In this document: positions 8,220 through 16,675 of the stretch, piece by piece | How the letters are laid out: each line of letters opens with the position of its first letter | Position numbering within the stretch: position 1 is the stretch's first letter | Assembly (NCBI RefSeq): GCF_030123405.1 | Contig: NZ_CP126110.1 | Span: forward strand, 2,108,001-2,172,000 | DNA: 64,000 nt | Origin: Neobacillus sp. WH10 | Lineage (GTDB): Bacteria > Bacillota > Bacilli > Bacillales > Cytobacillaceae | Reading direction: 5' to 3' | The notes under the pieces: model-generated | Databases searched by the model: none | Told to the model about the DNA's origin: nothing | Seen by the model: only the letters and a program-made list of their open reading frames with translations | Made by a program: the position numbers and the translations under genes

Positions 8220-8564
8220 ATGCCTGTTCATGAATTTGGAATAATTGATAATATTGAAACTGTGAAAAGAAATATTGGTTATGAACCACAAAAATATAAT
8301 TGTATTTCTGTTGATGATGAAATTATTATTCACTTAAATGAGCAGCTATCTATTATGAGAACCTACTTTCATTCGCTTGAGCGCCCAGAGTTAGGGTTAG
8401 CTTACTGGGGAATTACAATTATTCCAATTGAATCTTTATCAATGTTTTATGATGTGATTACATCTTCAACGATATATAAAAATTCTACTGAACTTAATCA
8501 GTTAGCTTCTAAAATAATAAAGGCTAAAGAGGAAAATAAATACATGATACACTTTGGCGTATAG
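8220..8564 (+). CDS. Hypothetical conserved Bacillus protein
   Basis: Encodes 114 residues starting MPVHEFGIIDN at the ATG at 8220, which is preceded by CAGGAGG at good spacing; an upstream in-frame start at 8196 lacks such a site. I recall similar short proteins from Bacillus genomes with the block ERPELGLAYWGITIIP, but know no function. The protein appears soluble, with mixed alpha/beta composition. It is flanked on both sides by family 1 repeats, like other small genes of this stretch. Confidence 0.65.
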   Translation: MPVHEFGIIDNIETVKRNIGYEPQKYNCISVDDEIIIHLNEQLSIMRTYFHSLERPELGLAYWGITIIPIESLSMFYDVITSSTIYKNSTELNQLASKIIKAKEENKYMIHFGV

Positions 8565-8578
8565 TCCTTTTGTGAAGG

Positions 8579-8665
8579 AATGTACTTAAGCTAACGGGTG
8601 CTTGAGTTGAAGATGAGTTGCGGCGGCAGCTCTTTTTTTGTTGATCAACTAAAGGGCAGTTTTCG
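8579..8665 (+). repeat. Hairpin repeat family 1, copy 3
   Basis: AATGTACTTAAGCTAACGGG, TGCTTGAGTTGAAGATGAG, a GAGTTGC/GCAGCTC hairpin, a run of Ts, then CAACTAAAGGGCAG. The 8666-9019 stretch after it is AT-rich and shows no gene; the promoter of the downstream two-component operon must lie there. Confidence 0.7.
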
Positions 8666-9019
8666 TTAGTTAGTATTAGTATGTATTTATGCGTATTTAT
8701 ATTTGTGAGCTATATTTAATGTTGTCATAAAAAATAATTAATTTTGTCACTATTTATACTTAAAAATTGTCATATGTTTTTGATACAAGGTTAGAGTAGT
8801 AGAATCAGTATATCCTAGTTTTACAGATCTCTTGCACCTGAACCTTTTCGAACATATCAACTCCATTACAAGGGCTACTTATTTTGTATGATGGGACGCG
8901 GAAAAAAGTTCCGCGATCAATATAAATATGACATGATTTTTAACTGCATTAAACTATTCCTCAAATCACTTTGTAATCCATATATAAAACATATATATTG
9001 TTCTTAGGTAGGTGAGTTC

Positions 9020-9685
9020 ATGAATCAGAGAATATTAGTGATTGAAGATGATTTAGATATTCAAGAGTTAATTAGAGAGTTTTTGATTTCTCAAGATTAC
9101 GAAGTAAACACGGCACAAGATGGTATAGAAGGCATCCAAATGTTTCAAAACGGTCATTATGATCTTTGTATTCTAGATGTGATGCTGCCAAACATGGATG
9201 GATATAGTATCTGCAAAATCATTCGCAATAAATCTTTGGTACCGATTATTATGTTGACAGCATTGGGAGAGGAGAAAGATCAGGTTAAAGGATTCGAATT
9301 GGGAGTTGATGATTATATTACAAAACCTTTTTCTTTTAATGTCTTTATTAAACGAGTAGAAGCTCTGTTGCGTAGAACGCATAGCTCGCTCTCTCCATCA
9401 CGGATGATTCAATTGAAAGAAATGATGGTTGACCTTGAAGGATACAAAGTTTCTGTAAATGGTGAGGAAGTGGAATTAACAACGAAGGAGTTCGAGATTT
9501 TAGCTGTTTTATTAGAAAATAACGGGAAAGTGCTGACGCGGGAAAACTTACTGGACAAAGCTTGGGGATATGATTTTTATGGCGAGACGAGAGTAGTTGA
9601 TACGCATATTAAAAATTTGCGAAAAAAGCTGGGGATCCCATACATTAAAACATTGAAAGGAATCGGATACAAATTAGATGCTTAA
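9020..9685 (+). CDS. OmpR-family response regulator
   Basis: Encodes 221 residues. The receiver domain (about 1-115) has acidic residues ED(D) at 9-11, the phospho-acceptor Asp53 in ILDVMLP, Thr in MLTA near residue 81 and Lys in the TKPF segment near 103. The winged-helix effector (about 130-221) contains VELTTKEFEIL and DTHIKNLRKKL. It overlaps the kinase gene by 8 bp, so the pair is co-translated. Its targets are unknown; the wrecked permease gene downstream of the kinase may have been one, as such systems often control ABC exporters. Confidence 0.93.
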   Translation: MNQRILVIEDDLDIQELIREFLISQDYEVNTAQDGIEGIQMFQNGHYDLCILDVMLPNMDGYSICKIIRNKSLVPIIMLTALGEEKDQVKGFELGVDDYITKPFSFNVFIKRVEALLRRTHSSLSPSRMIQLKEMMVDLEGYKVSVNGEEVELTTKEFEILAVLLENNGKVLTRENLLDKAWGYDFYGETRVVDTHIKNLRKKLGIPYIKTLKGIGYKLDA

Positions 9686-11147
9686 GATGAGGCGAAAAGG
9701 TATTACCTTGAAAATTTTCCTTATTACCAGCGCTTTGCTTGTGGTGACAACGAGCTTTATATATTTGCTTTTATATTTTTTTCTCCCGTCTTATTATTAC
9801 AAATATAAGACCAGTACCTTAAAAGAAGGAACGGCACAACTCGTGCAGGATGTAGAGAAAATGTCTATAGAAGATGCAAGAGTCGAACTGGACAGCTTCG
9901 TGCAAAAGTATAATGTAGCTCTCATCATACATGATAAATATGGTAAAGTTATTTATTTTCCTTCAAATGTTGTACAAGGATTTAATATTTCGATTTCAAG
10001 TTCGTCTCCACCTTACTCTGGAACCGTAGTTGCAGGAAATGAACTCCAATCAATAAGAGGAGAAGAGGTTCCTGTGGTTTATACAATCCAAAATCCTATC
10101 GCTTTTACAAACGGAAATTTCATCGCCAGCATTACTGCAACATTGCAGCCGATCGATGAAGCGTCAAATGCTATACTCATGTTTACTCCTTACATCGTCG
10201 TTATCATTGTTATGGTCTCTGTTGGCGGAGCTTTGCTGTATGCAAGGGTTATTGCTAACCCTTTGCTGAAAATCAATCATACGGCAAAGCGTATGGCAAA
10301 TTTGGATTTCACGCAAATATGTGAAATACGTTCTCTAGATGAAATTGGGGAGCTGTCCAATAGCTTAAATGAATTATCGTATAACCTGCAGCAAACGATG
10401 TCTGAATTACAGGAAGCAAATGAAAAGCTGCAAGATGATATTCAAAAGGAACGAGAAATAGAAGGAAAACGCAGAGAATTTATCGCTACCATTTCTCATG
10501 AATTGAAGTCTCCCATTACAGCTGTAATGGGACAAATAGAAGCTATGATTTATGGAATAGGGGTATATAAAGATCGAGATAAATATTTAACACGATCGCT
10601 AGCGATTATGCAAGATATGCAGAACTTAGTAAATGAGGTGATGGAGGTTTCTAGGCTTGAAACGTACGACTTTTCTCCGAAGCTTAGACGGGTGAATTTA
10701 TCTAATATGGTCAAGAACATTATTCATCATTTAGAATACTTCAGCACTGCAAAATCCATTGAGATGCAAGTAAATTTACAAGATGGATTGCATGTATTGG
10801 CGGATCAGAAGCTGTTGGAAAAGGCAGTTAATAATATTGTAAACAATGCAATTAAATACTCGCCTCAAGAGGAACGAGTACAGGTAAGCTTATATGAAGA
10901 ACAAAAGCATATTGCTTTATGCATATTAAATACAGGCGTACAAATCGAAGAAGTAGAATTGGATAAGGTTTTTCAGCCGTTTTATCGAATCGAAAAATCA
11001 CGGAATCGGAACACGGGAGGCAGCGGCTTAGGATTATTTATTGTAAAGCGCATATTGGAAATTCACCAGGTTTCCTATGTGTTGCAAAATACGAATGATG
11101 GTGTATTGTTTGTTATAAAGTTCCCAAAAGAAGTCTCATCAGCATGA
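9678..11147 (+). CDS. Membrane sensor histidine kinase
   Basis: Encodes 489 residues: a transmembrane helix at about 10-33, an extracellular sensor region to about 165, a second helix at about 166-192, a HAMP domain to about 245 and a short coiled coil. The HisKA box has FIATISHELKSP with His274, and the ATPase domain carries the N box NNAIKYS and GGSGLGLFIVKR. All motifs are intact. It partners the overlapping response regulator. The ATG at 9678 overlaps the upstream gene; an internal ATG three codons later is an alternative. Confidence 0.92.
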   Translation: MLKMRRKGITLKIFLITSALLVVTTSFIYLLLYFFLPSYYYKYKTSTLKEGTAQLVQDVEKMSIEDARVELDSFVQKYNVALIIHDKYGKVIYFPSNVVQGFNISISSSSPPYSGTVVAGNELQSIRGEEVPVVYTIQNPIAFTNGNFIASITATLQPIDEASNAILMFTPYIVVIIVMVSVGGALLYARVIANPLLKINHTAKRMANLDFTQICEIRSLDEIGELSNSLNELSYNLQQTMSELQEANEKLQDDIQKEREIEGKRREFIATISHELKSPITAVMGQIEAMIYGIGVYKDRDKYLTRSLAIMQDMQNLVNEVMEVSRLETYDFSPKLRRVNLSNMVKNIIHHLEYFSTAKSIEMQVNLQDGLHVLADQKLLEKAVNNIVNNAIKYSPQEERVQVSLYEEQKHIALCILNTGVQIEEVELDKVFQPFYRIEKSRNRNTGGSGLGLFIVKRILEIHQVSYVLQNTNDGVLFVIKFPKEVSSA

Positions 11148-11238
11148 GGCTTCTTTTTCTATTCATAATCCACATGTCCTCTTCATACGAACTCCATCTA
11201 GAAATTCTATCATATAGGTGAAAAGGAGGTATTATATA

Positions 11239-11788
11239 TGAATTTTATAAAAAGAGCTTTCTTTAGTGTAAAAGCAAGAAAAGGAAGTGGTAGCAGGGAT
11301 TTAAACCGATCGATACAAGTAATAGTTCACAAAAACAAGATAGCGGCAATGGAGTAGTTTTCGGTAGTCCCCCTGGTTTCACTGAACCGGATATTGCGAT
11401 GGATGGTGTTTTACATGGAGAGCTATTAACAAGCTTTAAGGATGGAACAAATAAGATTGTAGAAGGACGTCAAATAACAAAAGAAGACGCTGATAAACAA
11501 GTAGTAATAATTGAGAAGCACCTTGCTAAGAAGAATAACTTAAAGGTCGGAAGCAAGGTGAAAGTGAAATCTGAAGACGTTAAAGCAAGTAGCGAGTTTG
11601 AAGTTGTAGGTATTTACAAAACGAGCGGTAGCAGTCAGATGCCGACGATAGACCCGTATAACAAAATGTATGTTCCGTATAAAGCTTCTTTAAAGTTAAC
11701 TCCGAAATTCGTAGAGACATTAAATTTCAATCATAATTCTCCTGATTGGCAATATGTATCAAATGAATTTTTGGTTGCAACCCAATGA
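11239..11788 (+). pseudogene. FtsX/MacB-type ABC transporter permease, truncated and frameshifted
   Basis: An AGGAGGT site precedes an ATG at 11239 coding MNFIKRAFFSVKARKGSG, the usual start of FtsX-type permeases. Almost all of the first membrane helix and much of the extracellular domain are then missing. From about 11304 a different frame resumes with KPIDTSNSSQKQDSG and GVVFGSPPGFTEPDIAMDG, continuing through the extracellular MacB-like domain (VVIIEKHLAKKNNLKVGSKV) to a premature stop at 11786-11788. The C-terminal three helices are absent. Together these show a dead gene, located between two sensor-regulator pairs where bacitracin- or peptide-type exporters often sit. Confidence 0.82.
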
Positions 11789-11859
11789 ATAATACAACTA
11801 TCAGCTCTTTCACTTTTGGATTGCAAAAATTAATTAATTTACAAAATCGAGGTTGACAT

Positions 11860-12534
11860 ATGCGAATATTGGTGATTGAAGATGAAAAAGACATTGCTGC
11901 CGCCATCGAAAAGGTGCTGAAGCGTGACGGATATGCCGTGGATTTGGCGGCAAATGGCTCATCCGCACTTGAGCTGATTGATATAAACGAATATGACTTG
12001 GTTATACTTGATTTAATGCTCCCTGACATCAGCGGTTTTGAAGTGCTTGAAAAATTACGCAAAAATTCACAGGACACACGAGTGATTATTGTTTCGGCCA
12101 ATCATACGACAGGGGATCGTGTAAAAGGACTTGATCTTGGTGCCAATGATTATGTGGTTAAACCTTTTGATTTTGATGAATTGCGAGCGAGAATCCGCGC
12201 ATTACTAAGACGTGATTTTACCAGCAAACTCAATGTGATGGTTGAATCCGGCTTTGAAATTGATCTGTCCTCTAAGCGGGTGACATATAGTAGCAAAGAA
12301 CTGATTCTCACCTTAAAAGAATTTTCTATTTTCTCCCATCTTGTTCAAAACAAGGGTAAATATATAAACGCGGAGGAACTTTACCGCCATGTTTGGAACG
12401 AGGAGTCCAATCCGTTTACAGAAGTGATGCGTGTTCATATTTACTCTTTGCGCAAAAAAATCAATGAAATCACAGGTAAAAATAATGTAATTTCCACCAC
12501 AAAGGGACTGGGTTATATCTTTAAGGGAGAATAG
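11860..12534 (+). CDS. OmpR-family response regulator (second system)
   Basis: Encodes 224 residues. The receiver domain has EDE at 7-9, phospho-acceptor Asp51 in LDLMLPD, and Lys in VKPFDFDEL near residue 102. The DNA-binding winged helix (about 130-224) has LTLKEFSIFSHL and MRVHIYSLRKKI. The ATG follows AATCGAGGT. It is separated from its kinase by one base. It differs clearly from the 9020 regulator, so this is not a tandem duplication. The secreted protein gene downstream (13935) is a plausible target. Confidence 0.93.
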   Translation: MRILVIEDEKDIAAAIEKVLKRDGYAVDLAANGSSALELIDINEYDLVILDLMLPDISGFEVLEKLRKNSQDTRVIIVSANHTTGDRVKGLDLGANDYVVKPFDFDELRARIRALLRRDFTSKLNVMVESGFEIDLSSKRVTYSSKELILTLKEFSIFSHLVQNKGKYINAEELYRHVWNEESNPFTEVMRVHIYSLRKKINEITGKNNVISTTKGLGYIFKGE

Positions 12535-12535
12535 T

Positions 12536-13726
12536 ATGAAAAATTTAAATTTTCCTCTGCGCTGGAGGATTTCCATTTTTACAGCGCTGATTGTTTTGGC
12601 ATCCAGCGCAATTTTAGTGGTGTTTATTAACTTAAATGTAAGCAGACTTGTACCAAATGCCGCCACACAAATCATCGGATATACGCAGGGAAATGTAACA
12701 ATAACGCCAAACGTAAATCCCGCCGACCAAAATCCTGCCGTTGGAAATCAACAACAACCTGGCACCGCCATCATAGGCAATAAAGCCAGCGGCTCCAGTG
12801 TGCTCATTTCTAACGAAATGCAAAGTTTAGTCAATAAAATTTTGGTGGGTTCTATTATCATATTAATTATCACAGTAATTATTGGCGGGGTATCCTCACA
12901 TTTGGTAGCGGTCAGTTCACTAAAGCCTTTAAAAAAACTAATCGGAAAAATCAGGGCTTTGGGTGCGGATAACCTTGCTGACACTTTGCCGGTGCCAAAT
13001 CAAAAAGATGAAATCAGAGAATTATCCATTTCATTCAATCAAATGTTTGCCAAACTAAATAATGCCTTTGATTCACAAAAACGGTTTAATGCCGGGGTTG
13101 CTCATGAATTAAAAACGCCGCTGACCGTGATAAAATCAAACATCAGCGCTGTTCTGGAACAAGAGGATTGCACAGCAGAAAATTACAAAGAGCTTTGTCA
13201 AACAATCAATCAATCTGCCACCAAAATGAATTTGATGATTGAAGAACTTTTGGAAATGGTTTCACAGGAAAACGCATCACTTGACGATAATGTGTCCATG
13301 GAAACAATCATATATGATGTTTGCGAAGACATATCCGAAATGTCCAGCAAAAAAAACATAAAGGTTGACTGCGTGACAAATCATATATCGTTAATTAAAG
13401 GCAATGAGATTTTGTTATATCGTGCCGTTTTCAATATCGCTGAAAACGCCGTGAAGTACACACAGACCGGCGGAAAAATCCATATTTCATGCGTTGACGA
13501 AAAGAATCAAATTAAAATTGTAATTTTGGATAATGGCATTGGTATTGAAGATGACAAACTTAAAAAAATATTTGAACCATTTTACCGCACAGACAGAGAT
13601 AATAGCAATGGACATGGGCTGGGCTTGCCGCTGGCTAAATCTGTAATTTTGCGGCATGGAGGCGAAATTTTGGTGGACAGCACTTTGGGAAGCGGAACGA
13701 CTTTTACAATAAAAATTCCTAAATAA
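12536..13726 (+). CDS. Membrane sensor histidine kinase (second system)
   Basis: Encodes 396 residues with a helix near 12-32, an extracellular loop rich in Asn/Pro/Gln (about 33-95), a second helix near 100-123 and HAMP to about 170. The HisKA box is FNAGVAHELKTPL with His190, and the catalytic domain has NIAENAVKYT, DNGIGI and GHGLGLPLAKSV. The start ATG lies one base past the regulator stop, in an AGGGAGAATAGTATG context. The sensor loop is short and of low complexity, so it may detect a membrane or cell-wall cue; that is inference. Confidence 0.92.
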   Translation: MKNLNFPLRWRISIFTALIVLASSAILVVFINLNVSRLVPNAATQIIGYTQGNVTITPNVNPADQNPAVGNQQQPGTAIIGNKASGSSVLISNEMQSLVNKILVGSIIILIITVIIGGVSSHLVAVSSLKPLKKLIGKIRALGADNLADTLPVPNQKDEIRELSISFNQMFAKLNNAFDSQKRFNAGVAHELKTPLTVIKSNISAVLEQEDCTAENYKELCQTINQSATKMNLMIEELLEMVSQENASLDDNVSMETIIYDVCEDISEMSSKKNIKVDCVTNHISLIKGNEILLYRAVFNIAENAVKYTQTGGKIHISCVDEKNQIKIVILDNGIGIEDDKLKKIFEPFYRTDRDNSNGHGLGLPLAKSVILRHGGEILVDSTLGSGTTFTIKIPK

Positions 13727-13750
13727 CTTTATTTGTTGCACAGAATTAAC

Positions 13751-13855
13751 GATGATTTAATGTTGGAAGTGTTAATATGTGGGCATAGAAAGCAAATATT
13801 TATCGGCAAACAAAAAAATAAAAAATCTCTCAAAAATTAAAGATGGTTTAATGTT
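13751..13855 (+). promoter_or_regulatory. Direct repeats upstream of the secreted repeat protein
   Basis: GATGATTTAATGTT (13751-13764) and GATGGTTTAATGTT (13842-13855) are 13/14 identical. OmpR-type regulators bind direct repeats, and the response regulator gene lies just upstream. The region also holds an imperfect inverted pair, GGGCATAGAAAGCAAAT and ATTTGCTTTCTA...CATGCCC. A regulatory role is inferred. Confidence 0.35.
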
Positions 13856-13934
13856 CTATCGGTTAAAATGGAGTCGCCGAAGAGACAATTTGCTTTCTAA
13901 ATTATACATGCCCAAAAGGCAAGGAGGAACCATT

Positions 13935-14414
13935 ATGAATTTCAACAAGAAAATCGCAATTATCACGTTCTCAGCAGCACTCGCTATCACCGCATCAAGC
14001 ATTGGTGTTTCGGCAGCAGTGAATCATGTAGGCTATTCGGATCAAGTCAAAGCAGGATTAAATCTTGACAAGAATGGCAATGTAGTTGATAAAAACGGCA
14101 GCGTCATTCAAACGAAAGACCAACTAGCAAAAAATGCAAACGGCTCTATTACCGTCGGCGGCTTAGGCAATCAGGAATCTGCAAAAATGGATAAAGACGG
14201 TAATGTCTTAGCTCCGGACGGGTCAATCCTTGTACCCAAAGACCAAATCATTGACGGCAGCAAAAATCCTATAGGCGATGTTGTAACTGGTTCTGCCGGT
14301 ATTACGACCGACAAAAGCGGCAATGTTGTGGATCAAAATGGTAATGTGTTAATGAGCAAAGATCAACTTGATAATAATTCCAGCGGGTCTATTACAGTAC
14401 CAAATACTAAATAG
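13935..14414 (+). CDS. Secreted protein with three internal NGNVVD-type repeats
   Basis: Encodes 159 residues from the ATG at 13935, which follows AAGGAGG; an upstream frame extension lacks a site. A signal peptide covers about residues 1-28 (basic start, hydrophobic core, SVSAA). The mature part contains three copies of a roughly 40-residue unit (K/D-D-x-x-GNVV/L-D/A-x-x-G-S/N-V/I-L/I ... KDQL/I ... GSITV). Not recognised beyond this. It follows a two-component pair and is closed by a strong terminator, suggesting a dedicated regulated output. A cell-surface role is inference. Confidence 0.75.
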   Translation: MNFNKKIAIITFSAALAITASSIGVSAAVNHVGYSDQVKAGLNLDKNGNVVDKNGSVIQTKDQLAKNANGSITVGGLGNQESAKMDKDGNVLAPDGSILVPKDQIIDGSKNPIGDVVTGSAGITTDKSGNVVDQNGNVLMSKDQLDNNSSGSITVPNTK

Positions 14415-14433
14415 CGGCACACATTTTTCTCAT

Positions 14434-14474
14434 GCTCCCTCATTGCGAAGTTTTTCCTCAATGAGGGAGCACTT
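14434..14474 (+). terminator. Rho-independent terminator
   Basis: Perfect 12-bp stem (14434-14445 with 14459-14470), 13-base loop, then a short T-containing tail. Ends the secreted-protein transcript. Confidence 0.75.
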
Positions 14475-14518
14475 TCATTTAATATAATCATTGATTATCA
14501 GTAAAATAATTCATTTTA

Positions 14519-14788
14519 GTGGAAAATATGGTTGTGTTGACAACCTCTACTAATAAGCAAAATACCTTTTCCTTGTCAATTTTTCCTATTCCGAAGGAAA
14601 AGGGAATGGAAATAGATGGGGAGGATTCGAAAATTCGCGGACAGTATGCAGGCTATATGGAAGAAATCCGTGCGGTAACCTGGGATGAAAACGGGATGCG
14701 CTATACAATTATGATGGAACAACCTGATCTCACCCTGGAAAAAATGAGGCAATTAACTGAAAGTATGCATCTAAGCTCAAATAAATAA
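14519..14788 (+). pseudogene. DUF4367-like C-terminal fragment
   Basis: Encodes up to 89 residues: VVLTTSTNKQNTFSLSIFPI, later GYMEEIRAVTWDENGMRYTI and a helical end. This looks like the C-terminal DUF4367 domain of larger Bacillus membrane-anchored proteins, here with no signal peptide, anchor or upstream domain. The GTG/ATG start candidates lack a ribosome site. Most likely a gene remnant, though expression as a small protein cannot be ruled out. Confidence 0.5.
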
Positions 14789-14870
14789 GGTGTTGGGAAA
14801 AGAGGTGCCGGGGGTTCAAGGCGCGGAAGCAGTGCAACATGATTAATTTTAGCGATAAAGGGTGAGTAGA

Positions 14871-15248
14871 ATGAGTTTGACAAATAAATACGAAGAGCGT
14901 GCGATGTCGGATTTAGAGGTCGACGAATACATTATTACGATTGTGGGGGGAAGAACAGCTCCAACAAATTGGGTGATGAAGCTATTTCCTGAGATTTCCT
15001 GGCTAACAAAGGATAACATGCCAATCGTTTTCGTCTTAACCAATCAAAGAATTCGTGTGTATATGTTACATTTAGACTCCGAAATCACATTGGCGATGAG
15101 TTTCCGCAGAGAGGATATAAAGGACTGTATTGAAGCGAATGGACCGCTAAACGGAGCGATTCGATTAACGTTGAAAGACAGTCAAACCTTTACGTTCGTT
15201 CTTAAAAAGGATTGCGTCCCCGAGATTGTGCTAGAACTTCAAGAATAA
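14871..15248 (+). CDS. Hypothetical PH-like domain protein
   Basis: Encodes 125 residues from the ATG at 14871 after AAGGGTGAG; a GTG at 14862 is the alternative. It has no signal peptide. Two blocks, VFVLTNQRIRVYML and AIRLTLKDSQTFTFVLKK, with alternating strands and a final helix, resemble small bacterial pleckstrin-homology-like proteins. The function is unknown. Two hairpins lie directly after it (15261-15285 and 15290-15310) without long T-runs. Confidence 0.6.
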   Translation: MSLTNKYEERAMSDLEVDEYIITIVGGRTAPTNWVMKLFPEISWLTKDNMPIVFVLTNQRIRVYMLHLDSEITLAMSFRREDIKDCIEANGPLNGAIRLTLKDSQTFTFVLKKDCVPEIVLELQE

Positions 15249-15260
15249 CGGAAAGACAAA

Positions 15261-15310
15261 AGGAAGTGAATTGAAATCACTTCCTCAGACTGTCGAAAAA
15301 CCTTCGACAG
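15261..15310 (+). terminator. Two consecutive hairpins
   Basis: AGGAAGTGA/TCACTTCCT (9-bp stem, 7-base loop) and CTGTCGAA/TTCGACAG (8-bp stem, 5-base loop). No strong T-run follows either, so termination efficiency is uncertain. Confidence 0.45.
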
Positions 15311-15317
15311 CCTCTAC

Positions 15318-15392
15318 GAGCCAAAAATACTTGACAACCTACAAGCATTCGATGAAAACTACAATCTAGTAATTGACGAATGGAATATATAA
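15318..15392 (+). pseudogene. Short C-terminal coding remnant
   Basis: One frame reads EPKILDNLQAFDENYNLVID, then EWNI and a stop. It has the look of a protein C-terminus (codon use and acidic helix) but no start or upstream domain. The parent family is not identified. Confidence 0.35.
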
Positions 15393-15430
15393 AGGAAAAT
15401 TATATTAATTCATATGGGAGAATAGTCGTT

Positions 15431-15652
15431 ATGGATGACTTTAAAAAAGAGGAAAAAAACAAAAATATTGCAGATAAACAAGAATTTATTGTTGCAGACC
15501 TTATTTTCGCTAGGTTTAGAAAAAACAATGCAGTAACTGAGTTGAGGTACTGGCAAGAAGTTGAATTTAGATTAATTACTGCATTGAATGATATTGGTAT
15601 TGAAGATGTCGAGCGAGTAATCATCGATTACAACTTAAAATATGACAATTAA
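15431..15652 (+). CDS. Hypothetical small protein
   Basis: Encodes 73 residues from the ATG at 15431, preceded by GGGAGAA at good spacing; an ATG at 15380 lies inside the upstream remnant and has no site. It is a charged N-terminus followed by an amphipathic helical part (ARFRKNNAVTELRYWQEVEF). Not recognised, and no membrane segment. 15653-15826 contains nothing I can support. Confidence 0.5.
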   Translation: MDDFKKEEKNKNIADKQEFIVADLIFARFRKNNAVTELRYWQEVEFRLITALNDIGIEDVERVIIDYNLKYDN

Positions 15653-15826
15653 AGATAAAAAATTAAGAAATCTCGAAATTTACAAATAGTTTAATATTCA
15701 TTTGGCAGCCCTTTATACCGTATCTATAAGATACTAAAACACTTACAAACTAAAGTTAAAACTAGTCCCACGTTGTTCCATTCGAGAATCATTATACAGG
15801 AAGAGCCTAAAAATTCAATTCCTCTT

Positions 15827-16324
15827 TTATTGTAAATTAAAAAAATTGCAAAATGGCAAATTTTTTTCAAATACATAATTAACATAGGAAAACCAAATAA
15901 TTGCATCACGGAACTCCTGTTTTCTTTCAGTGAAAGGTTTTTTTCTTTTAATGGAGCGTTCCACTAGTTCTGGAAGCATATTATTATTGAATTCAACAAT
16001 ATCGAGATAGCCATAGTCCTCTAGTTCTTCTAAACGACCTTTCAGTTTATGAACATATTCTTCCACCGTATTAGTCCAAGCAATGGGAGGACGCTCGTTT
16101 TCAGGAAGGAGTTTAGTAATTTTTCCTTCGTATTTTTGGATTTCTTCATATTGTTTGTTCAGTTCTTTTTCGAAGTTATTAATGACTTCCTTTTTAACAA
16201 CCTCAGAAATATAAAGAGAAATCAACCCTTTTTCTGCTAATTCAACAAGTAAGCGGTTATGGAAGTTTTTCTCCATAAAAGGGTCTGTAAAGCAAACATT
16301 GGAATCTAAAAAGACATGTAACAT
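15827..16324 (-). CDS. PIN-like domain protein (DUF4935-type), probably C-terminally truncated
   Basis: Encodes 165 residues from the ATG at 16324 after GGGAGA. The start, HVFLDSNVCF, is the first acidic motif of PIN-fold nucleases, and QEFRDAIIWFSYV near residue 143 is the typical later Arg-Asp motif seen in DUF4935 proteins. The protein stops about 15 residues beyond that, before the last strand with its final acidic residue would be expected, so an intact nuclease is doubtful. It may be a toxin-like or defence PIN protein that has been truncated. No antitoxin-like neighbour is seen. Confidence 0.6.
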   Translation of the reverse strand: MLHVFLDSNVCFTDPFMEKNFHNRLLVELAEKGLISLYISEVVKKEVINNFEKELNKQYEEIQKYEGKITKLLPENERPPIAWTNTVEEYVHKLKGRLEELEDYGYLDIVEFNNNMLPELVERSIKRKKPFTERKQEFRDAIIWFSYVNYVFEKNLPFCNFFNLQ

Positions 16325-16480
16325 TTATGCATCTCCCACAAATTAGAAATCTATTAAATTTTATCATATTAGAGGGCTAACTAAGCTAATGATAAAAGAA
16401 AAGATAGACACTAATGTATGGGGCTATTCTTGTGTAAGATACGAGCTTTGCAAAAACACCGCACAACTCATTGGCATATT

Positions 16481-16529
16481 CAACGGGGGCAAGAGATTAA
16501 CAAGGAGTTACGGGAGCAAACTCCATTTT
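16481..16529 (+). repeat. Degenerate family 1 hairpin repeat
   Basis: CAACGGGGGCAAGAGATTAA, then a GGAGTT/AACTCC hairpin and TTTTC, resembling the CTAACGGGTGCAAGAGTTAAAGA-plus-hairpin order of copies at 2660, 8092 and 8579. No gene is seen in 16325-16675. Confidence 0.45.
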
Positions 16530-16675
16530 CTTATTGTGATAAGGGTTCCAGGTTAGCAGTTCAATAAACCCCATCCTTTTTTGCTTCTCTGGCCTACAAC
16601 TGGGATAGGTACTCATCTATGTTAACCAAAATGAATATCTATTATTGAAACCATATTAACTAGGGAGGAATCTTC

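Noticed and set aside
2660..8665. Integron-type attC array
   Set aside because: The hairpin repeats follow small genes, but no integron integrase is nearby, the stems end in T-runs like terminators, and no attC core triplets are seen.
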